Shown here piece after piece: positions 52,620 to 61,809 of a DNA stretch of 64,000 bases (positions are counted from its first letter, which is position 1; every line of letters begins with the position of its first letter). The stretch spans positions 62,001 through 126,000 of the forward strand of contig NZ_JTLI01000008.1 of the NCBI RefSeq assembly GCF_000799075.1. Direction: 5' to 3'. Position numbers and translations under genes: made by a program. The stretch comes from Cetobacterium sp. ZOR0034 (lineage in GTDB: Bacteria > Fusobacteriota > Fusobacteriia > Fusobacteriales > Fusobacteriaceae). Below the pieces are notes generated by a model. It saw only the letters and a program-made list of their open reading frames with translations, searched no databases and had not been told where the DNA came from.

Positions 52620-53828
52620 TTATTGAATATTTTTAACGATTATAGCTGTTCCCATTCCTCCACCGATACAAAGACTAGCAAGACCATATTCAGAATTTTT
52701 CTTTTTCATCTCATGTATCAAAGTTGTTAAAATTCTAGCTCCACTAGCTCCAACAGGATGCCCCAAGGCGATAGCTCCACCGTTTATATTTGTTTTATCT
52801 TTAAACCACTCTGGGTCAACAGAATAAATTTTAGAAAGCTCTTTAATTACTCCGAGAGCCTGAGCAGCAAAAGCCTCATTAAGTTCAAGTAGATCCATAT
52901 CTTTTAAATTTAAATTTGTTTTTTGTAGAACATTTTGTATAGCTGGAACAGGTCCAAGTCCCATAAATAGAGGATCTACTCCTCCTTGTCCAACACCTAT
53001 TATTTGAACTAGAGGTGTAAGATTGTATTTTTTTATGGCCGATTCAGAAGCTAGTAAAAGAAGTGCAGAACCATCATTTAAGCCAGATGAATTTCCAGCA
53101 GTGACAGAGCCCTCCTTTTTAAAAGCAGGTCTAAGCTGTAAAAGTTTTTCTAAAGATGTATTTTTATTTGGATACTCATCTGTATCTATACTAACAGTTC
53201 CTTTTCGATCAGTTATTACTATTGGAACAATTTCATCTTTAAATCTACCACTTTGAACTGCAGCGATTGCTTTTTCCTGTGAAGATATAGCAAAAGAATC
53301 TTGTTCTTCACGAGAGATAGAATATTTTTCAACAATGTTTTCTGCGGTTATTCCCATATGGACTCCATGAAAGGCGTCTGTTAAAGCATCTAAAATCATG
53401 TGATCCTTAGCAAGAGTATCTCCCATTTTAACTCCAGTTCTAAGGTTACTGTTCATAAGAAGAGGAGCTCCAGACATTGATTCTGTACCGCCAGCTAAAA
53501 TAAGATTAGCCTCTCCAGATTTAATAATTTGATAAGCAGACATGACGGCTTTCATACCACTACCACAAATCTGGTTTAAAGAGTATGCTGGAACAGTATG
53601 TGGAACTCCACCTTTGATAGAGGCCTGTCTTGCAATTCCTTGTCCTTGTCCAGCGGATAAAACGTTTCCGATGATAACTTCATCTAAAAAGTTTGGATCT
53701 AACTTAGTTTCTTCAAAAATATTTTTGATAACTGTTCCAGCAAGATCGCTTGGAGATACCTTGCTTAAAGAACCTAGAAACGAACCGATAGGGGTTCGTT
53801 TGGCACTAACAATATAAATTTTTTCCAT
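52620..53828 (-). CDS. atoB: Acetyl-CoA C-acetyltransferase (thiolase)
   Basis: The 402-residue protein carries the thiolase residues: the nucleophile Cys in NQICGSGMKAVMSAYQ (about 88), His in ALGHPVGASGARI and the second Cys in SLCIGGGMGTAI. The opening EKIYIVSAKRTPIGSFLGSL is typical. It interconverts two acetyl-CoA and acetoacetyl-CoA and so uses the acetoacetyl-CoA formed by the AtoDA transferase. The gene lies between atoA and bcd on the same message. Confidence 0.95.
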   Translation of the reverse strand: MEKIYIVSAKRTPIGSFLGSLSKVSPSDLAGTVIKNIFEETKLDPNFLDEVIIGNVLSAGQGQGIARQASIKGGVPHTVPAYSLNQICGSGMKAVMSAYQIIKSGEANLILAGGTESMSGAPLLMNSNLRTGVKMGDTLAKDHMILDALTDAFHGVHMGITAENIVEKYSISREEQDSFAISSQEKAIAAVQSGRFKDEIVPIVITDRKGTVSIDTDEYPNKNTSLEKLLQLRPAFKKEGSVTAGNSSGLNDGSALLLLASESAIKKYNLTPLVQIIGVGQGGVDPLFMGLGPVPAIQNVLQKTNLNLKDMDLLELNEAFAAQALGVIKELSKIYSVDPEWFKDKTNINGGAIALGHPVGASGARILTTLIHEMKKKNSEYGLASLCIGGGMGTAIIVKNIQ

Positions 53829-53851
53829 TTCAATCCTCCCAATAAAGCAGT

Positions 53852-54517
53852 TTAAATCTCCATAGTTTTTAAATTATCATCTATTACCAATTCAGCCTCA
53901 GTAAAATTTTTTATATCTTCAATTGAAGAATATGGACTAATCTCTTTTAGAATAATTCTATTCTCTTGAACTTCCATTACTCCTTTTTCAGTGACAATAA
54001 GATTTACTTGATTAGCTGCTGTAAGTGGAAGAGTACAGTTCTTTAATATTTTAGGAGCTCCTTTAGCAGTGTGTTCCATAGCGATGATAACTTTTTTAGC
54101 ACCAACAACAAGATCCATAGCTCCCCCCATTCCAGGAACCATTTTCCCAGGGACCATCCAGTTAGCTAAATTCCCATTTTGATCAACTTGTAAAGCTCCT
54201 AGAACTGTAGCGTCGACATGTCCACCACGGATAATTCCAAAGGACATAAAACTATCAAAGAAACACCCACCATCAGCAATAGTGACAAGAGAACCTCCAG
54301 CATTTGAGATTCTAGAATCAGCATTGTCATCACAAGGCGTTGGTCCCATTCCAATTAAACCATTTTCAGATTGAAGTGCAACATATATCGAATTTGGAAT
54401 ATAGTTGGCAACTTCAGTTGGAAGTCCAATTCCTAAATTTACAACGTCGCCATCATTAAATTCTTTAGCGACTCTTTTGGCGATTATTTCTCGTATTTTT
54501 TCTTTTGTAAGTTCCAT
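53852..54517 (-). CDS. atoA: Butyrate/acetoacetate CoA-transferase subunit B
   Basis: This 221-residue protein has the beta-subunit signature [16 protein letters not shown] and the catalytic glutamate in [12 protein letters not shown], which forms the CoA thioester. [40 protein letters not shown] is also typical. With AtoD it moves CoA from butyryl-CoA to acetoacetate, releasing butyrate, the last step of lysine fermentation. It begins directly after the atoD stop. Confidence 0.95.
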   Translation of the reverse strand: MELTKEKIREIIAKRVAKEFNDGDVVNLGIGLPTEVANYIPNSIYVALQSENGLIGMGPTPCDDNADSRISNAGGSLVTIADGGCFFDSFMSFGIIRGGHVDATVLGALQVDQNGNLANWMVPGKMVPGMGGAMDLVVGAKKVIIAMEHTAKGAPKILKNCTLPLTAANQVNLIVTEKGVMEVQENRIILKEISPYSSIEDIKNFTEAELVIDDNLKTMEI

Positions 54518-55168
54518 CTATTTCCCTCCTTTAACAACATAGTCAACAAATATTCCAGGAATAACAATTTCATTAGGTTCTAGAGATCCTTCTATAATTT
54601 CATCAGCTTCAACAATGACAATATCAGCAGCTGTAGCCATAATTGTATTAAAATTTCTAGTTGAACCAAAGAAAGAGATGTTTCCGAAGGAGTCTACTTT
54701 GGTACCGTAAATAAGAGCGACATCGGCTTTCAATGGTTTTTCAAGTAGATATTTCTTATTGTCTACTTCGATAATATCCTTTCCCTCTTGAACAATAGTT
54801 CCAACACCAGTAGGAGTAAGAACTCCTCCTAACCCAGCACCTGCAGCTCGAATTCTTTCAGCAAGAGTTCCTTGAGGAACAAGTTCTACTTCTAGTTCAC
54901 CACTATTCATCTGTTTTCCTGTTTCAGGATTAGTACCAATGTGTGAAACAATAGCTTTTTTAACTCTTTTATTGACAATTAGTTTACCTCTTTCAAAATC
55001 AGGAAAACTTGTATCGTTTGCAATAATAGTTAAATCTTTAGTGCCATTCTCTAATAGCTTTTCAATAATCTCTTTGGGAGAACCACATTTTAAAAATCCT
55101 CCAATCATAAGAGATGAATCGTTTTTTATAAGTGAAGCTGCAAAATCAATAGAGACCAATTTTTTCAT
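54518..55168 (-). CDS. atoD: Butyrate/acetoacetate CoA-transferase subunit A
   Basis: The 216-residue protein has the alpha-subunit pattern SLMIGGFLKCGSPKEIIEKLLENG and GLGGVLTPTGVGTIVQEGK, and ends with the IVEADEIIEGSLEPNEIVIPGIFVDYVV segment. It forms the transferase together with AtoA. It is the first gene of the leftward operon. Its promoter has a 16-bp near-palindrome just downstream of the start of transcription. Confidence 0.95.
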   Translation of the reverse strand: MKKLVSIDFAASLIKNDSSLMIGGFLKCGSPKEIIEKLLENGTKDLTIIANDTSFPDFERGKLIVNKRVKKAIVSHIGTNPETGKQMNSGELEVELVPQGTLAERIRAAGAGLGGVLTPTGVGTIVQEGKDIIEVDNKKYLLEKPLKADVALIYGTKVDSFGNISFFGSTRNFNTIMATAADIVIVEADEIIEGSLEPNEIVIPGIFVDYVVKGGK

Positions 55169-55190
55169 AACTCACTCCTTTTTTAAGTTA

Positions 55191-55206
55191 GCAAGTACAT
55201 ACTTGC
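55191..55206. promoter_or_regulatory. Operator-like inverted repeat in front of atoD
   Basis: GCAAGTACATACTTGC has perfect seven-base arms around CA. It lies about ten bases downstream of the expected transcription start of the ato operon and faces the TetR gene. A related 16-mer lies at the same place in the kal/kam operon (57916-57931), with 11 of 16 bases equal. Confidence 0.7.
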
Positions 55207-55222
55207 GTATTTTCAGTATGAA

Positions 55223-55252
55223 TATATACCTCACATAAAAAGGAAATGTCAA
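55223..55252 (-). promoter_or_regulatory. Promoter of the ato-bcd-etf operon
   Basis: On the minus strand TTGACA (55252-55247) and TATATA (55228-55223) are 18 bases apart. The operator-like repeat lies next to the start of transcription. Confidence 0.7.
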
Positions 55253-55360
55253 TAGTTAAAAGAAAAATATTTTTTTCGAACATAAAAAGTATATTATAAA
55301 CATTCTTGTGGTGGGAGTTTTTAAAAAATGAAAATATTTTTTTATTTTTTTTTAAAAGAA

Positions 55361-55392
55361 TTGACAAAGAGGTCAAGAATAAGGTATATAAT
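55361..55392 (+). promoter_or_regulatory. Promoter of the TetR-type regulator
   Basis: TTGACA (55361-55366) is followed by TATATAAT at 55385-55392, 18 to 20 bases away depending on which hexamer is used. No copy of the 16-bp operator is seen here. Confidence 0.55.
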
Positions 55393-55431
55393 TGGGATAG
55401 TGGAAAATACTGGAGAAATCAGGAGGCATTG

Positions 55432-56004
55432 ATGAAAACACGGGATAGAATTTTAGAGTGCGCACAAAAGCTTTTTTCAGAAGAGGGATTTGAAAAGGTA
55501 TCAACAAAGCGAATAGCAAAAGAAGCTGAATGTAATGAAGTTACAATTTTTAGATTGTTTGGAACAAAGAATAATATTTTAGAGGAAATTATAAATAAAT
55601 TTGTTGAAGAGAGCAAGATAATAAAATCTTTACATGAGAGTTTGACGGGAAACTTAGAGCAAGATATTGCAAAAAGTATTTTATTATATCAAAGTTTTTT
55701 ACAGCAACATGAAATAATTTTTAGATTACAATTGAAACTATCGGATAGTGAAAATCAAAAGTTTATAAGAACGATTGATTTTAGAAATTATTTAGTAGAT
55801 CATTTTATTGGAGTTTTTTATGAGAATAAAATTCAATATGCTCCAGAAATTTTTGTAAATGATATGTTGAGTAGTATTATGGGTGGATTTCTTTTAAAAA
55901 TATTAACTCAAGGAAATTTCACTGGAGATAGAGATGGATATTTTTTAGAAGAGAAGATAAAATTTTATCAAAACTCGCTTAATAGATATAAAAAATTGGA
56001 TTAA
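55432..56004 (+). CDS. TetR-family transcription regulator
   Basis: The 190-residue protein from ATG 55432 has AGGAGG at 55421-55426. The frame extends upstream to 55306, but that part contains the promoter. The N-terminal helix-turn-helix (about 5-50) reads DRILECAQKLFSEEGFEKVSTKRIAKEAECNEVTIFRLFGTK. The C-terminal ligand domain has no recognised effector pattern. It stands between the ato operon and crt-hbd and close to the kal/kam operon. Related palindromes in both promoters make it the likely common repressor, perhaps sensing an acyl-CoA. Confidence 0.9.
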   Translation: MKTRDRILECAQKLFSEEGFEKVSTKRIAKEAECNEVTIFRLFGTKNNILEEIINKFVEESKIIKSLHESLTGNLEQDIAKSILLYQSFLQQHEIIFRLQLKLSDSENQKFIRTIDFRNYLVDHFIGVFYENKIQYAPEIFVNDMLSSIMGGFLLKILTQGNFTGDRDGYFLEEKIKFYQNSLNRYKKLD

Positions 56005-56039
56005 AAAAGAGAGAATACCAAGAGGTTTCTCTCTTTTTC
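56003..56039. terminator. Terminator between TetR gene and hbd
   Basis: AAAAAGAGAGAA / TTCTCTCTTTTT forms a long stem with an 11-base loop; the flanking A and T runs allow use from both sides. Confidence 0.8.
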
Positions 56040-56042
56040 TTT

Positions 56043-56882
56043 TTAATATTTATAGAATCCTTCACCAGATTTTCTACCAAGCTTTCCAGCACGAACCATT
56101 TTCTTTAGAAGAGGATGAGCTCTATATTTAGTATCACCAAATTCAGAACTTAAAACATCCATAATAGCTAAAACAACATCTAAACCAACTAAATCTGCAA
56201 GAGCAAGTGGTCCGATAGGATGATTAGCACCATATTTCATGGCATTATCTATATCTTCTATAGTTGCAATTCCATCAGCCAAAATACCGATAGCCTCATT
56301 AATCATAGGGATTAAAATTCTATTTACAATAAATCCAGGTGCTTCTTCACATAAAACAGGTTCTTTTCCTAATTCTTTTGAAAGAGAAAAAATAGTTTCA
56401 TAAACTTCAGAACTTGTCGTGTATCCTTTGATGATTTCAACAAGTTTCATGACAGGAGCAGGATTAAAGAAATGCATTCCGATAACTCTTTCAGGATGCT
56501 TTGTAGATGTCGCTATCTCTGTGATTGAAAGAGAGGATGTATTTGTAGCAAAGATAGCTTTCTTTGAACAGATCAAATCTAATTTAGAAAAAAGTTCTTT
56601 TTTTAGAGAGATTTTTTCAGATATAGCCTCGATAACTAAGTCAGCCTCTTTTGCATCCTCTAAGTTTAAAGTAGTTTCAATTTTGCTTAAAATACTAATT
56701 TTAGTGTCTTCTGTAATTTTCTCTTTTTCTACAAGTTTACTTAAAGATTTCGTTATACTTTTTTTAGAGTTCAAAAGAGCATTTTCAGAGATATCAGTGA
56801 TTAAAACATCATGCCCTCCTGTTGCAAAAACTTGAGCAATACCAGTAGACATAACTCCAGCACCAATAATAAATACTTTCAT
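56043..56882 (-). CDS. hbd: 3-hydroxybutyryl-CoA dehydrogenase
   Basis: The 279-residue protein opens with an NAD-binding fold (FIIGAGVMSTGIAQVFATGGHDVLITD). Active-site segments are VIEAISEKISLKKELF, GMHFFNPAPVMKLVEII (catalytic His) and EAPGFIVNRILIPMINEA. The end GRKSGEGFYKY is the usual family ending. It reduces acetoacetyl-CoA to 3-hydroxybutyryl-CoA. The gene follows crt by 19 bases in a two-gene leftward operon. Confidence 0.96.
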   Translation of the reverse strand: MKVFIIGAGVMSTGIAQVFATGGHDVLITDISENALLNSKKSITKSLSKLVEKEKITEDTKISILSKIETTLNLEDAKEADLVIEAISEKISLKKELFSKLDLICSKKAIFATNTSSLSITEIATSTKHPERVIGMHFFNPAPVMKLVEIIKGYTTSSEVYETIFSLSKELGKEPVLCEEAPGFIVNRILIPMINEAIGILADGIATIEDIDNAMKYGANHPIGPLALADLVGLDVVLAIMDVLSSEFGDTKYRAHPLLKKMVRAGKLGRKSGEGFYKY

Positions 56883-56901
56883 ATCATTTCCTCCTAGAAT
56901 T

Positions 56902-57681
56902 TTATTTGTTAGTAAAATTTGGTTTTCTTTTTTCTAAAAATGCAGCCATTCCCTCTTTTTGATCATCGGTAGAGAAGCAAAGTCCAAAAAGACTACTTTC
57001 GATAAACATAGATGTTGCTTCATCAACTTGGATTCCTTTATTTATAGCTTCTTTTGAATATTGAACAGCTAACTTAGCATTAGAGCTTATTTTTTTCGCC
57101 ATTTCAAAAGCTGAATCCATAAGTTTGTCGTGTTCAATTACTTTATTGACTAATCCAATTTTTTCCGCTTCATAAGCATCGATTATAGATCCAGTGTAAA
57201 TAAGTTCTTTTGCTTTTGCTAATCCGACAAGTCTAGGTAATCTTTGTGTTCCACCAGAACCTGGAGTTATACCTAGCGCAACCTCTGGTTGGCCAAGTTT
57301 AGCTTTGTCAGAAGCCAAACGAATATCACAAGCCATTGCAAGTTCACAACCACCGCCAAGAGCAAATCCGTTTATAACTCCAATAACAACTTTATTGATA
57401 TTTTCAACTGCGTTGAATGCATTAGTACCTAAAATACCAAACTCTTTGGCTGCTTTTGTAGTTAAATCTTTCATAAAAGATATATCCGCTCCAGCAACAA
57501 AAGATCTTCCTTCACCAGTTAAAAGAATAACATCAATATCACTATTTTTTTCAAGCTCTAAAAAACACTCATAAATCTCTTTGTATGTTTTTTCATTTAA
57601 GGCATTTAAAGATTCTGGTCTGTTTATTTTCACAACACAGATCTTTTCATAAAACTGAATTATAATATTCTCAAATACCAT
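56902..57681 (-). CDS. crt: Enoyl-CoA hydratase (crotonase)
   Basis: This 259-residue protein has the crotonase motifs: GRSFVAGADISFMKDL (oxyanion hole), NGFALGGGCELAMACDIRLASDKAKLGQPEVALGITPGSGGTQRLPRL in which the two catalytic glutamates are kept, and KRKPNF near the end. It converts 3-hydroxybutyryl-CoA to crotonyl-CoA. Together with hbd and thiolase it allows butyrate from acetyl-CoA besides the lysine route. Confidence 0.95.
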   Translation of the reverse strand: MVFENIIIQFYEKICVVKINRPESLNALNEKTYKEIYECFLELEKNSDIDVILLTGEGRSFVAGADISFMKDLTTKAAKEFGILGTNAFNAVENINKVVIGVINGFALGGGCELAMACDIRLASDKAKLGQPEVALGITPGSGGTQRLPRLVGLAKAKELIYTGSIIDAYEAEKIGLVNKVIEHDKLMDSAFEMAKKISSNAKLAVQYSKEAINKGIQVDEATSMFIESSLFGLCFSTDDQKEGMAAFLEKRKPNFTNK

Positions 57682-57731
57682 TTTTTCCTCCTTATTTTCG
57701 AAATCGTAATTAAAAAATATTTAACGGTCCC

Positions 57732-57761
57732 TTATTACCTCGAAATAATTAAATTTGTCAA
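57732..57761 (-). promoter_or_regulatory. Promoter of crt-hbd
   Basis: On the minus strand TTGACA (57761-57756) and TAATAA (57737-57732) are 18 bases apart. No copy of the operator palindrome was found between it and crt. Confidence 0.5.
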
Positions 57762-57866
57762 ATTTTTTTTAAATTCAAAAATATTTTTTTAACTCAAAAG
57801 TGTCTGTAATATGTAGTTTTAGAACTGAAATGAGACTTTAAAATATTTTTTTTGAAAAAATGACTA

Positions 57867-57895
57867 TTGACTTAGGAAAAAAGGTGGGGTATATA
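57867..57895 (+). promoter_or_regulatory. Promoter of the antiporter-kal-kce-kdd-kamA operon
   Basis: TTGACT (57867-57872) and TATATA (57890-57895) are 17 bases apart. The operator-like repeat starts about 14 bases behind the expected transcription start. Confidence 0.7.
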
Positions 57896-57915
57896 TAGCT
57901 AATGACAAAACTAAA

Positions 57916-57931
57916 GTAAGCACTCACTTAC
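57916..57931. promoter_or_regulatory. Operator-like near-palindrome in front of the kal/kam operon
   Basis: GTAAGCACTCACTTAC has five-base outer arms (GTAAG / CTTAC) and shares 11 of 16 bases with the ato site, including AAG-AC-ACTT in the same spacing. Its place just behind the promoter suits repression by a TetR-type protein. Confidence 0.6.
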
Positions 57932-57978
57932 ATCCTACTTGAAATTTTATGAGAAAATAAACATTTTAGGAGGAAGAT

Positions 57979-59475
57979 ATGGGAACGGTAACGGCGATAA
58001 TAAAGCTCAGTCCAGTTTTAGTTTTAGCAGGACTGATGATGAGTGGGTATGATGCATTATTAGCAGCACCTTTAGCAACAGTTTATGCGGCATTGGTAGC
58101 AGGTTTAGTAGCAAAGAAGAAAATAAATGAGATTATCGATGCGTGTATAAAAAATGCAAGAGAGATGCAAATAGCCTTTTTTATCCTAATGATGGCATAT
58201 GCAATGGCCGAAGCTTTTATGGCTACGGGGGTTGGAGCTTCTATTATAAATATAGCTTTAGGATTTGGATTGACAGCAAGAACAGTAGCAGTAGTTGGAA
58301 TAATCGTAACATCAATTCTATCAATTGCGACTGGAACAAGCTGGGGAACATTTGCAGCATGTGCACCAATATTTTTATGGCTGAATCATATAGTTGGAGG
58401 AGATATGTATTTAACTTTAGCAGCTATTGCTGGAGGAGCATGTTTTGGTGACAACATAGGTCTTATTTCAGATACAACAATCGTAAGTTCAGGAATTCAA
58501 AGAGTTGAAGTTGTAAAAAGAATAAGACATCAAGGAGTATGGTCGGCACTTGTATTGGTTTGTGCAGTAATAACTTTCTATGTAGTTAGTGTTGCTATGG
58601 GATTACCAACTGAGGTTGGAAGTCCAGTTGAAGCTATAAATCAAATACCTGAATCAGCATGGGCCGCTCTAGCAGAGAAAAGAGAGAGTGCAGTTGCATT
58701 ACTTAACCAAGTTAAAAGTGGAGTGCCTTATTATATGGTTATTCCTCTAATATTAGTTTTAATTTCAGCTTTTAAAGGAGTAAATACTTTATTATGCTTA
58801 TTCCTTGGTATATTTGCATCGTTTATATGTGGTATGTTTGCAGGAACTGTAGAGAGTCCAGGAGCTTTTTTAGACTTAATTTATACTGGTTTTGAAGGAG
58901 CGGGATCTTGGGTAATTGTAATGATGATGTGGGTTGCAGCGTTTGGTGGAATAATGAAAATTATGGATGCGTTTAGACCGATATCAACTTTGATTAAAAA
59001 GATTTCTGGAAATGTTAGACAACTTATGTTCTATAATGGAGTTTTATCAGTTTTAGGAAATGCAGCATTGGCTGATGAGATGGCGCAGATAGTTACAATA
59101 GGTCCAATTATAAAAGAGCTTGTGGAGAAAAATGTTAAGGGAAGTCCTGAAGCAATCGAAACTTTGAGATTAAGAAATGCTACTTTTAGTGATGCACTAG
59201 GAGTTTTTGGATCTCAGTTAATTCCATGGCACGTTTATATAGGATTCTATTTAGGAATTGCAAACGCAGTTTATCCATTGGCATCGTTCACAGCAATGAG
59301 TATTATAAAATTTAATTTTATGGCTTATATAGCTGTGGGAAGTATCTTGATACTGACTTTAACAGGGTTAGATAGACTTATTCCACGATTTGCACTTCCA
59401 GCAGAACCAGAAGTGAGTTTGATGGGTGAAAATGAAGAGATTGATATGATGGTAGAAACAGAGGAGTTAGTATAA
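57979..59475 (+). CDS. NhaC-family Na+/H+ antiporter-like transporter
   Basis: The 498-residue protein has 11 to 12 membrane helices. [19 protein letters not shown] and [20 protein letters not shown] are the hallmark segments of the NhaC group, and [18 protein letters not shown] comes from the second repeat. As first gene of the lysine fermentation operon, it may move lysine or a fermentation product in exchange for Na+ or H+ rather than act in general ion balance. The substrate is inferred from context only. Confidence 0.88.
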   Translation: MGTVTAIIKLSPVLVLAGLMMSGYDALLAAPLATVYAALVAGLVAKKKINEIIDACIKNAREMQIAFFILMMAYAMAEAFMATGVGASIINIALGFGLTARTVAVVGIIVTSILSIATGTSWGTFAACAPIFLWLNHIVGGDMYLTLAAIAGGACFGDNIGLISDTTIVSSGIQRVEVVKRIRHQGVWSALVLVCAVITFYVVSVAMGLPTEVGSPVEAINQIPESAWAALAEKRESAVALLNQVKSGVPYYMVIPLILVLISAFKGVNTLLCLFLGIFASFICGMFAGTVESPGAFLDLIYTGFEGAGSWVIVMMMWVAAFGGIMKIMDAFRPISTLIKKISGNVRQLMFYNGVLSVLGNAALADEMAQIVTIGPIIKELVEKNVKGSPEAIETLRLRNATFSDALGVFGSQLIPWHVYIGFYLGIANAVYPLASFTAMSIIKFNFMAYIAVGSILILTLTGLDRLIPRFALPAEPEVSLMGENEEIDMMVETEELV

Positions 59476-59503
59476 TAAAAAAAGAGTAAAGGAGACAGGA
59501 GTT

Positions 59504-59890
59504 ATGACAAAATCGATGATAAGACTAAGAATGAGTACAGCAGACGCTCATTATGGTGGGAATTTAGTAGACGGAGCAAGAATTTTACAGTTGTTTGGAG
59601 ATGTAGCAACAGAGCTATTGATAAAACATGATGGGGATGAGGGTTTATTTAAGGCTTATAGTGAGGTAGAGTTTATGGCTCCTGTTTATGCTGGAGATTA
59701 TTTAGAGGTTGTTGGAGAGATTACAAAAATTGGAAATACATCTAGAGTTATGTGCTTTGAAGCAAGAAAGGTAATAGTTCCAAGAGTTGATATATGTGAT
59801 TCAGCAGCAGATTTTTTAGAAGAACCTATTGTAGTATGTAAAGCAGTTGGGACATGTGTAGTTCCAAAAGCTGTTCAAAGAAAGGGGTAA
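59504..59890 (+). CDS. kal: 3-aminobutyryl-CoA ammonia-lyase
   Basis: This 128-residue hot-dog-fold protein matches the small Kal enzymes in length and in [64 protein letters not shown] is the typical second half. It removes ammonia from 3-aminobutyryl-CoA to give crotonyl-CoA. The gene is followed at two bases by kce, as in known lysine fermentation clusters. Confidence 0.93.
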   Translation: MTKSMIRLRMSTADAHYGGNLVDGARILQLFGDVATELLIKHDGDEGLFKAYSEVEFMAPVYAGDYLEVVGEITKIGNTSRVMCFEARKVIVPRVDICDSAADFLEEPIVVCKAVGTCVVPKAVQRKG

Positions 59891-59892
59891 TT

Positions 59893-60711
59893 ATGGAGAA
59901 ATTAATAATAACAGCCGCAATTTGTGGAGCTGAGGTTACAAAGGATCATAATCCAGCTGTTCCATACACAGTAGAAGAGATAGCTAGAGAAGCTTATAGT
60001 GCATATAGTGCGGGGGCGAGTGTTATTCATCTTCACGTTAGAGAGGATGATGGAACTCCAACTCAGAGAAAAGAGCGATATGATGAGTGTATAAAAGCCA
60101 TCAGAGAAAAGTGTCCAGATGTAATTATTCAACCATCGACAGGAGGGTCAGTGGGGATGACTTCAGAGGAGAGATTGGAGCCAGTTTATCTAAATCCTGA
60201 GATGGCAACATTAGATTGTGGTACTTTAAATTTTGGTGGAGATGAAATTTTCGTAAACACTGAGAATATGATAAAAGAGTTTGGAAAAAAGATGATAGAT
60301 TTGGGTGTTAAGCCAGAGGTTGAAGTTTTTGATAAGTCGATGATAGATATGGCAGTTAGATTATCTAAAAAGGGGTTTATTAAAGAACCGGTTCACTTTA
60401 GTTTTGTAATGGGAGTAAATGGTGGAATCTCAGGAGAGTTAAGAGATTTTATCTTTTTAAAAGAAAGCATTCCATGTGGATCTACATATTCGGTTGCAGG
60501 TATAGGAAAATTTGAATTCACTCTTGCGGCGGCTTCTATAATTTCAGGAGGTCACGTAAGAGTTGGATTTGAAGACAATATATATATAAGTAAGGGAGTT
60601 TTAGCAAAGAGTAATGGAGAGTTGGTTGAAAAGGTTGTGAGAATTGCAAAAGAGTTTGGAAGAGAGATAGCAAATCCAACTGAAGCAAGAAAAATATTAG
60701 GTTTAAACTAG
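59893..60711 (+). CDS. kce: 3-keto-5-aminohexanoate cleavage enzyme
   Basis: The 272-residue protein from ATG 59893, with AAAGGGG upstream, belongs to the BKACE (DUF849) family. MEKLIITAAICGAEVTKDHNPAVPYT is the Kce opening. The zinc histidines lie in VIHLHVREDDGTP and HFSFVMGVNGG. The end has VRVGFEDNIYISKG. With acetyl-CoA it splits 5-amino-3-oxohexanoate into 3-aminobutyryl-CoA and acetoacetate. A longer frame from 59854 overlaps kal and lacks a ribosome site. Confidence 0.95.
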   Translation: MEKLIITAAICGAEVTKDHNPAVPYTVEEIAREAYSAYSAGASVIHLHVREDDGTPTQRKERYDECIKAIREKCPDVIIQPSTGGSVGMTSEERLEPVYLNPEMATLDCGTLNFGGDEIFVNTENMIKEFGKKMIDLGVKPEVEVFDKSMIDMAVRLSKKGFIKEPVHFSFVMGVNGGISGELRDFIFLKESIPCGSTYSVAGIGKFEFTLAAASIISGGHVRVGFEDNIYISKGVLAKSNGELVEKVVRIAKEFGREIANPTEARKILGLN

Positions 60712-60723
60712 GAGGATATTATT

Positions 60724-61758
60724 ATGAAAAAAGGATGTAAATTTGGAACACACAGAGTAATAGAACCAGTTGGATCACTGCCACAAGGAGCTTTAAAAAT
60801 TTGTAATAGCATGGATATTATGTCTAATGAAGTTTTAATTAACGTTCAAACTTTAAATATAGATTCAGCTAGTTTTACACAAATAAAAGAAGCTTGTAAT
60901 AGAGATGAAAAAAAGATGGCTGAAATGATAGAAAACATAGTTGCAGAAAGAGGAAAAATGCAAAACCCTGTAACGGGATCTGGTGGAATGTTAATAGGAA
61001 CAATTGAAAAGGTTGGAGAGGATTTCCCAGATAAAAATCTAAAAATTGGAGATAAAATTGCGACATTGGTTTCATTATCATTGACACCTTTAAAAATAGA
61101 GGAAATAAAGAATGTAAATATATCAAATGATCAAGTTGATGTAGATGCAAAAGCAGTACTTTTTGAAAGTGGAATATATGCAGTGTTACCAGAGGATATT
61201 CCAGAGAAGTTAGCACTTGCAGCTTTAGACGTAGCTGGTGCACCAGCTCAAGTTGAAAAACTAGTAAAGGAAGGCGATACAGTTTGTATAATAGGAGGAG
61301 GAGGTAAATCTGGAATCCTTTGTTGTTATCAAGCTATGAAAAATGTAGGGAAAGATGGAAAAGTTATAGTATTTGAATATTCTGAAAGTAACGCTGCAAG
61401 AATAAGAGATTTAGGATTAGCTCATGTTGTATTAGTGGGAGATGCAACAAAGCCAGTGGAGATATATAACAAAATAAATGAGATTACAAATGGGGAACTT
61501 TGTGATGTTGTTATAAATAATGTGAATGTTCCAGGGACAGAGATGTCATCAATTCTTATAGCAAAAGATGATGGGGTTGTATATTTCTTCTCAATGGCAA
61601 CTTCATTTACAAAAGCAGCATTAGGAGCAGAAGGAGTGGGGAAAGATGTATCTATGATTGTTGGAAATGGATACACGAAAGGTCATGCTAATTTGACATT
61701 AGAAATCATAAGAGAATCAAAGGCGATTAAAGAGCTATTTGAAAAATTATATGTTTAG
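60724..61758 (+). CDS. kdd: 3,5-diaminohexanoate dehydrogenase
   Basis: The 344-residue protein has the opening with KFGTHRVIEPVGSLPQGALKI and a Rossmann fold with CIIGGGGKSGILCCYQAMK (about 195-215), as expected of the MDR-like Kdd enzyme. It oxidises erythro-3,5-diaminohexanoate to 5-amino-3-oxohexanoate with NAD+. Order kce-kdd-kamA agrees with the lysine cluster. AGGAGG stands ahead of the ATG. Confidence 0.94.
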   Translation: MKKGCKFGTHRVIEPVGSLPQGALKICNSMDIMSNEVLINVQTLNIDSASFTQIKEACNRDEKKMAEMIENIVAERGKMQNPVTGSGGMLIGTIEKVGEDFPDKNLKIGDKIATLVSLSLTPLKIEEIKNVNISNDQVDVDAKAVLFESGIYAVLPEDIPEKLALAALDVAGAPAQVEKLVKEGDTVCIIGGGGKSGILCCYQAMKNVGKDGKVIVFEYSESNAARIRDLGLAHVVLVGDATKPVEIYNKINEITNGELCDVVINNVNVPGTEMSSILIAKDDGVVYFFSMATSFTKAALGAEGVGKDVSMIVGNGYTKGHANLTLEIIRESKAIKELFEKLYV

Positions 61759-61809
61759 TCAATGTTAAAAAATAAAAAGGGTTAAATAGAAAATTTGGAG
61801 GAGTCTAGT

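Noticed and set aside
55306-55431. Longer N-terminus for the TetR protein
   Set aside because: The stretch contains the promoter and ribosome site, and the standard TetR opening starts at ATG 55432.
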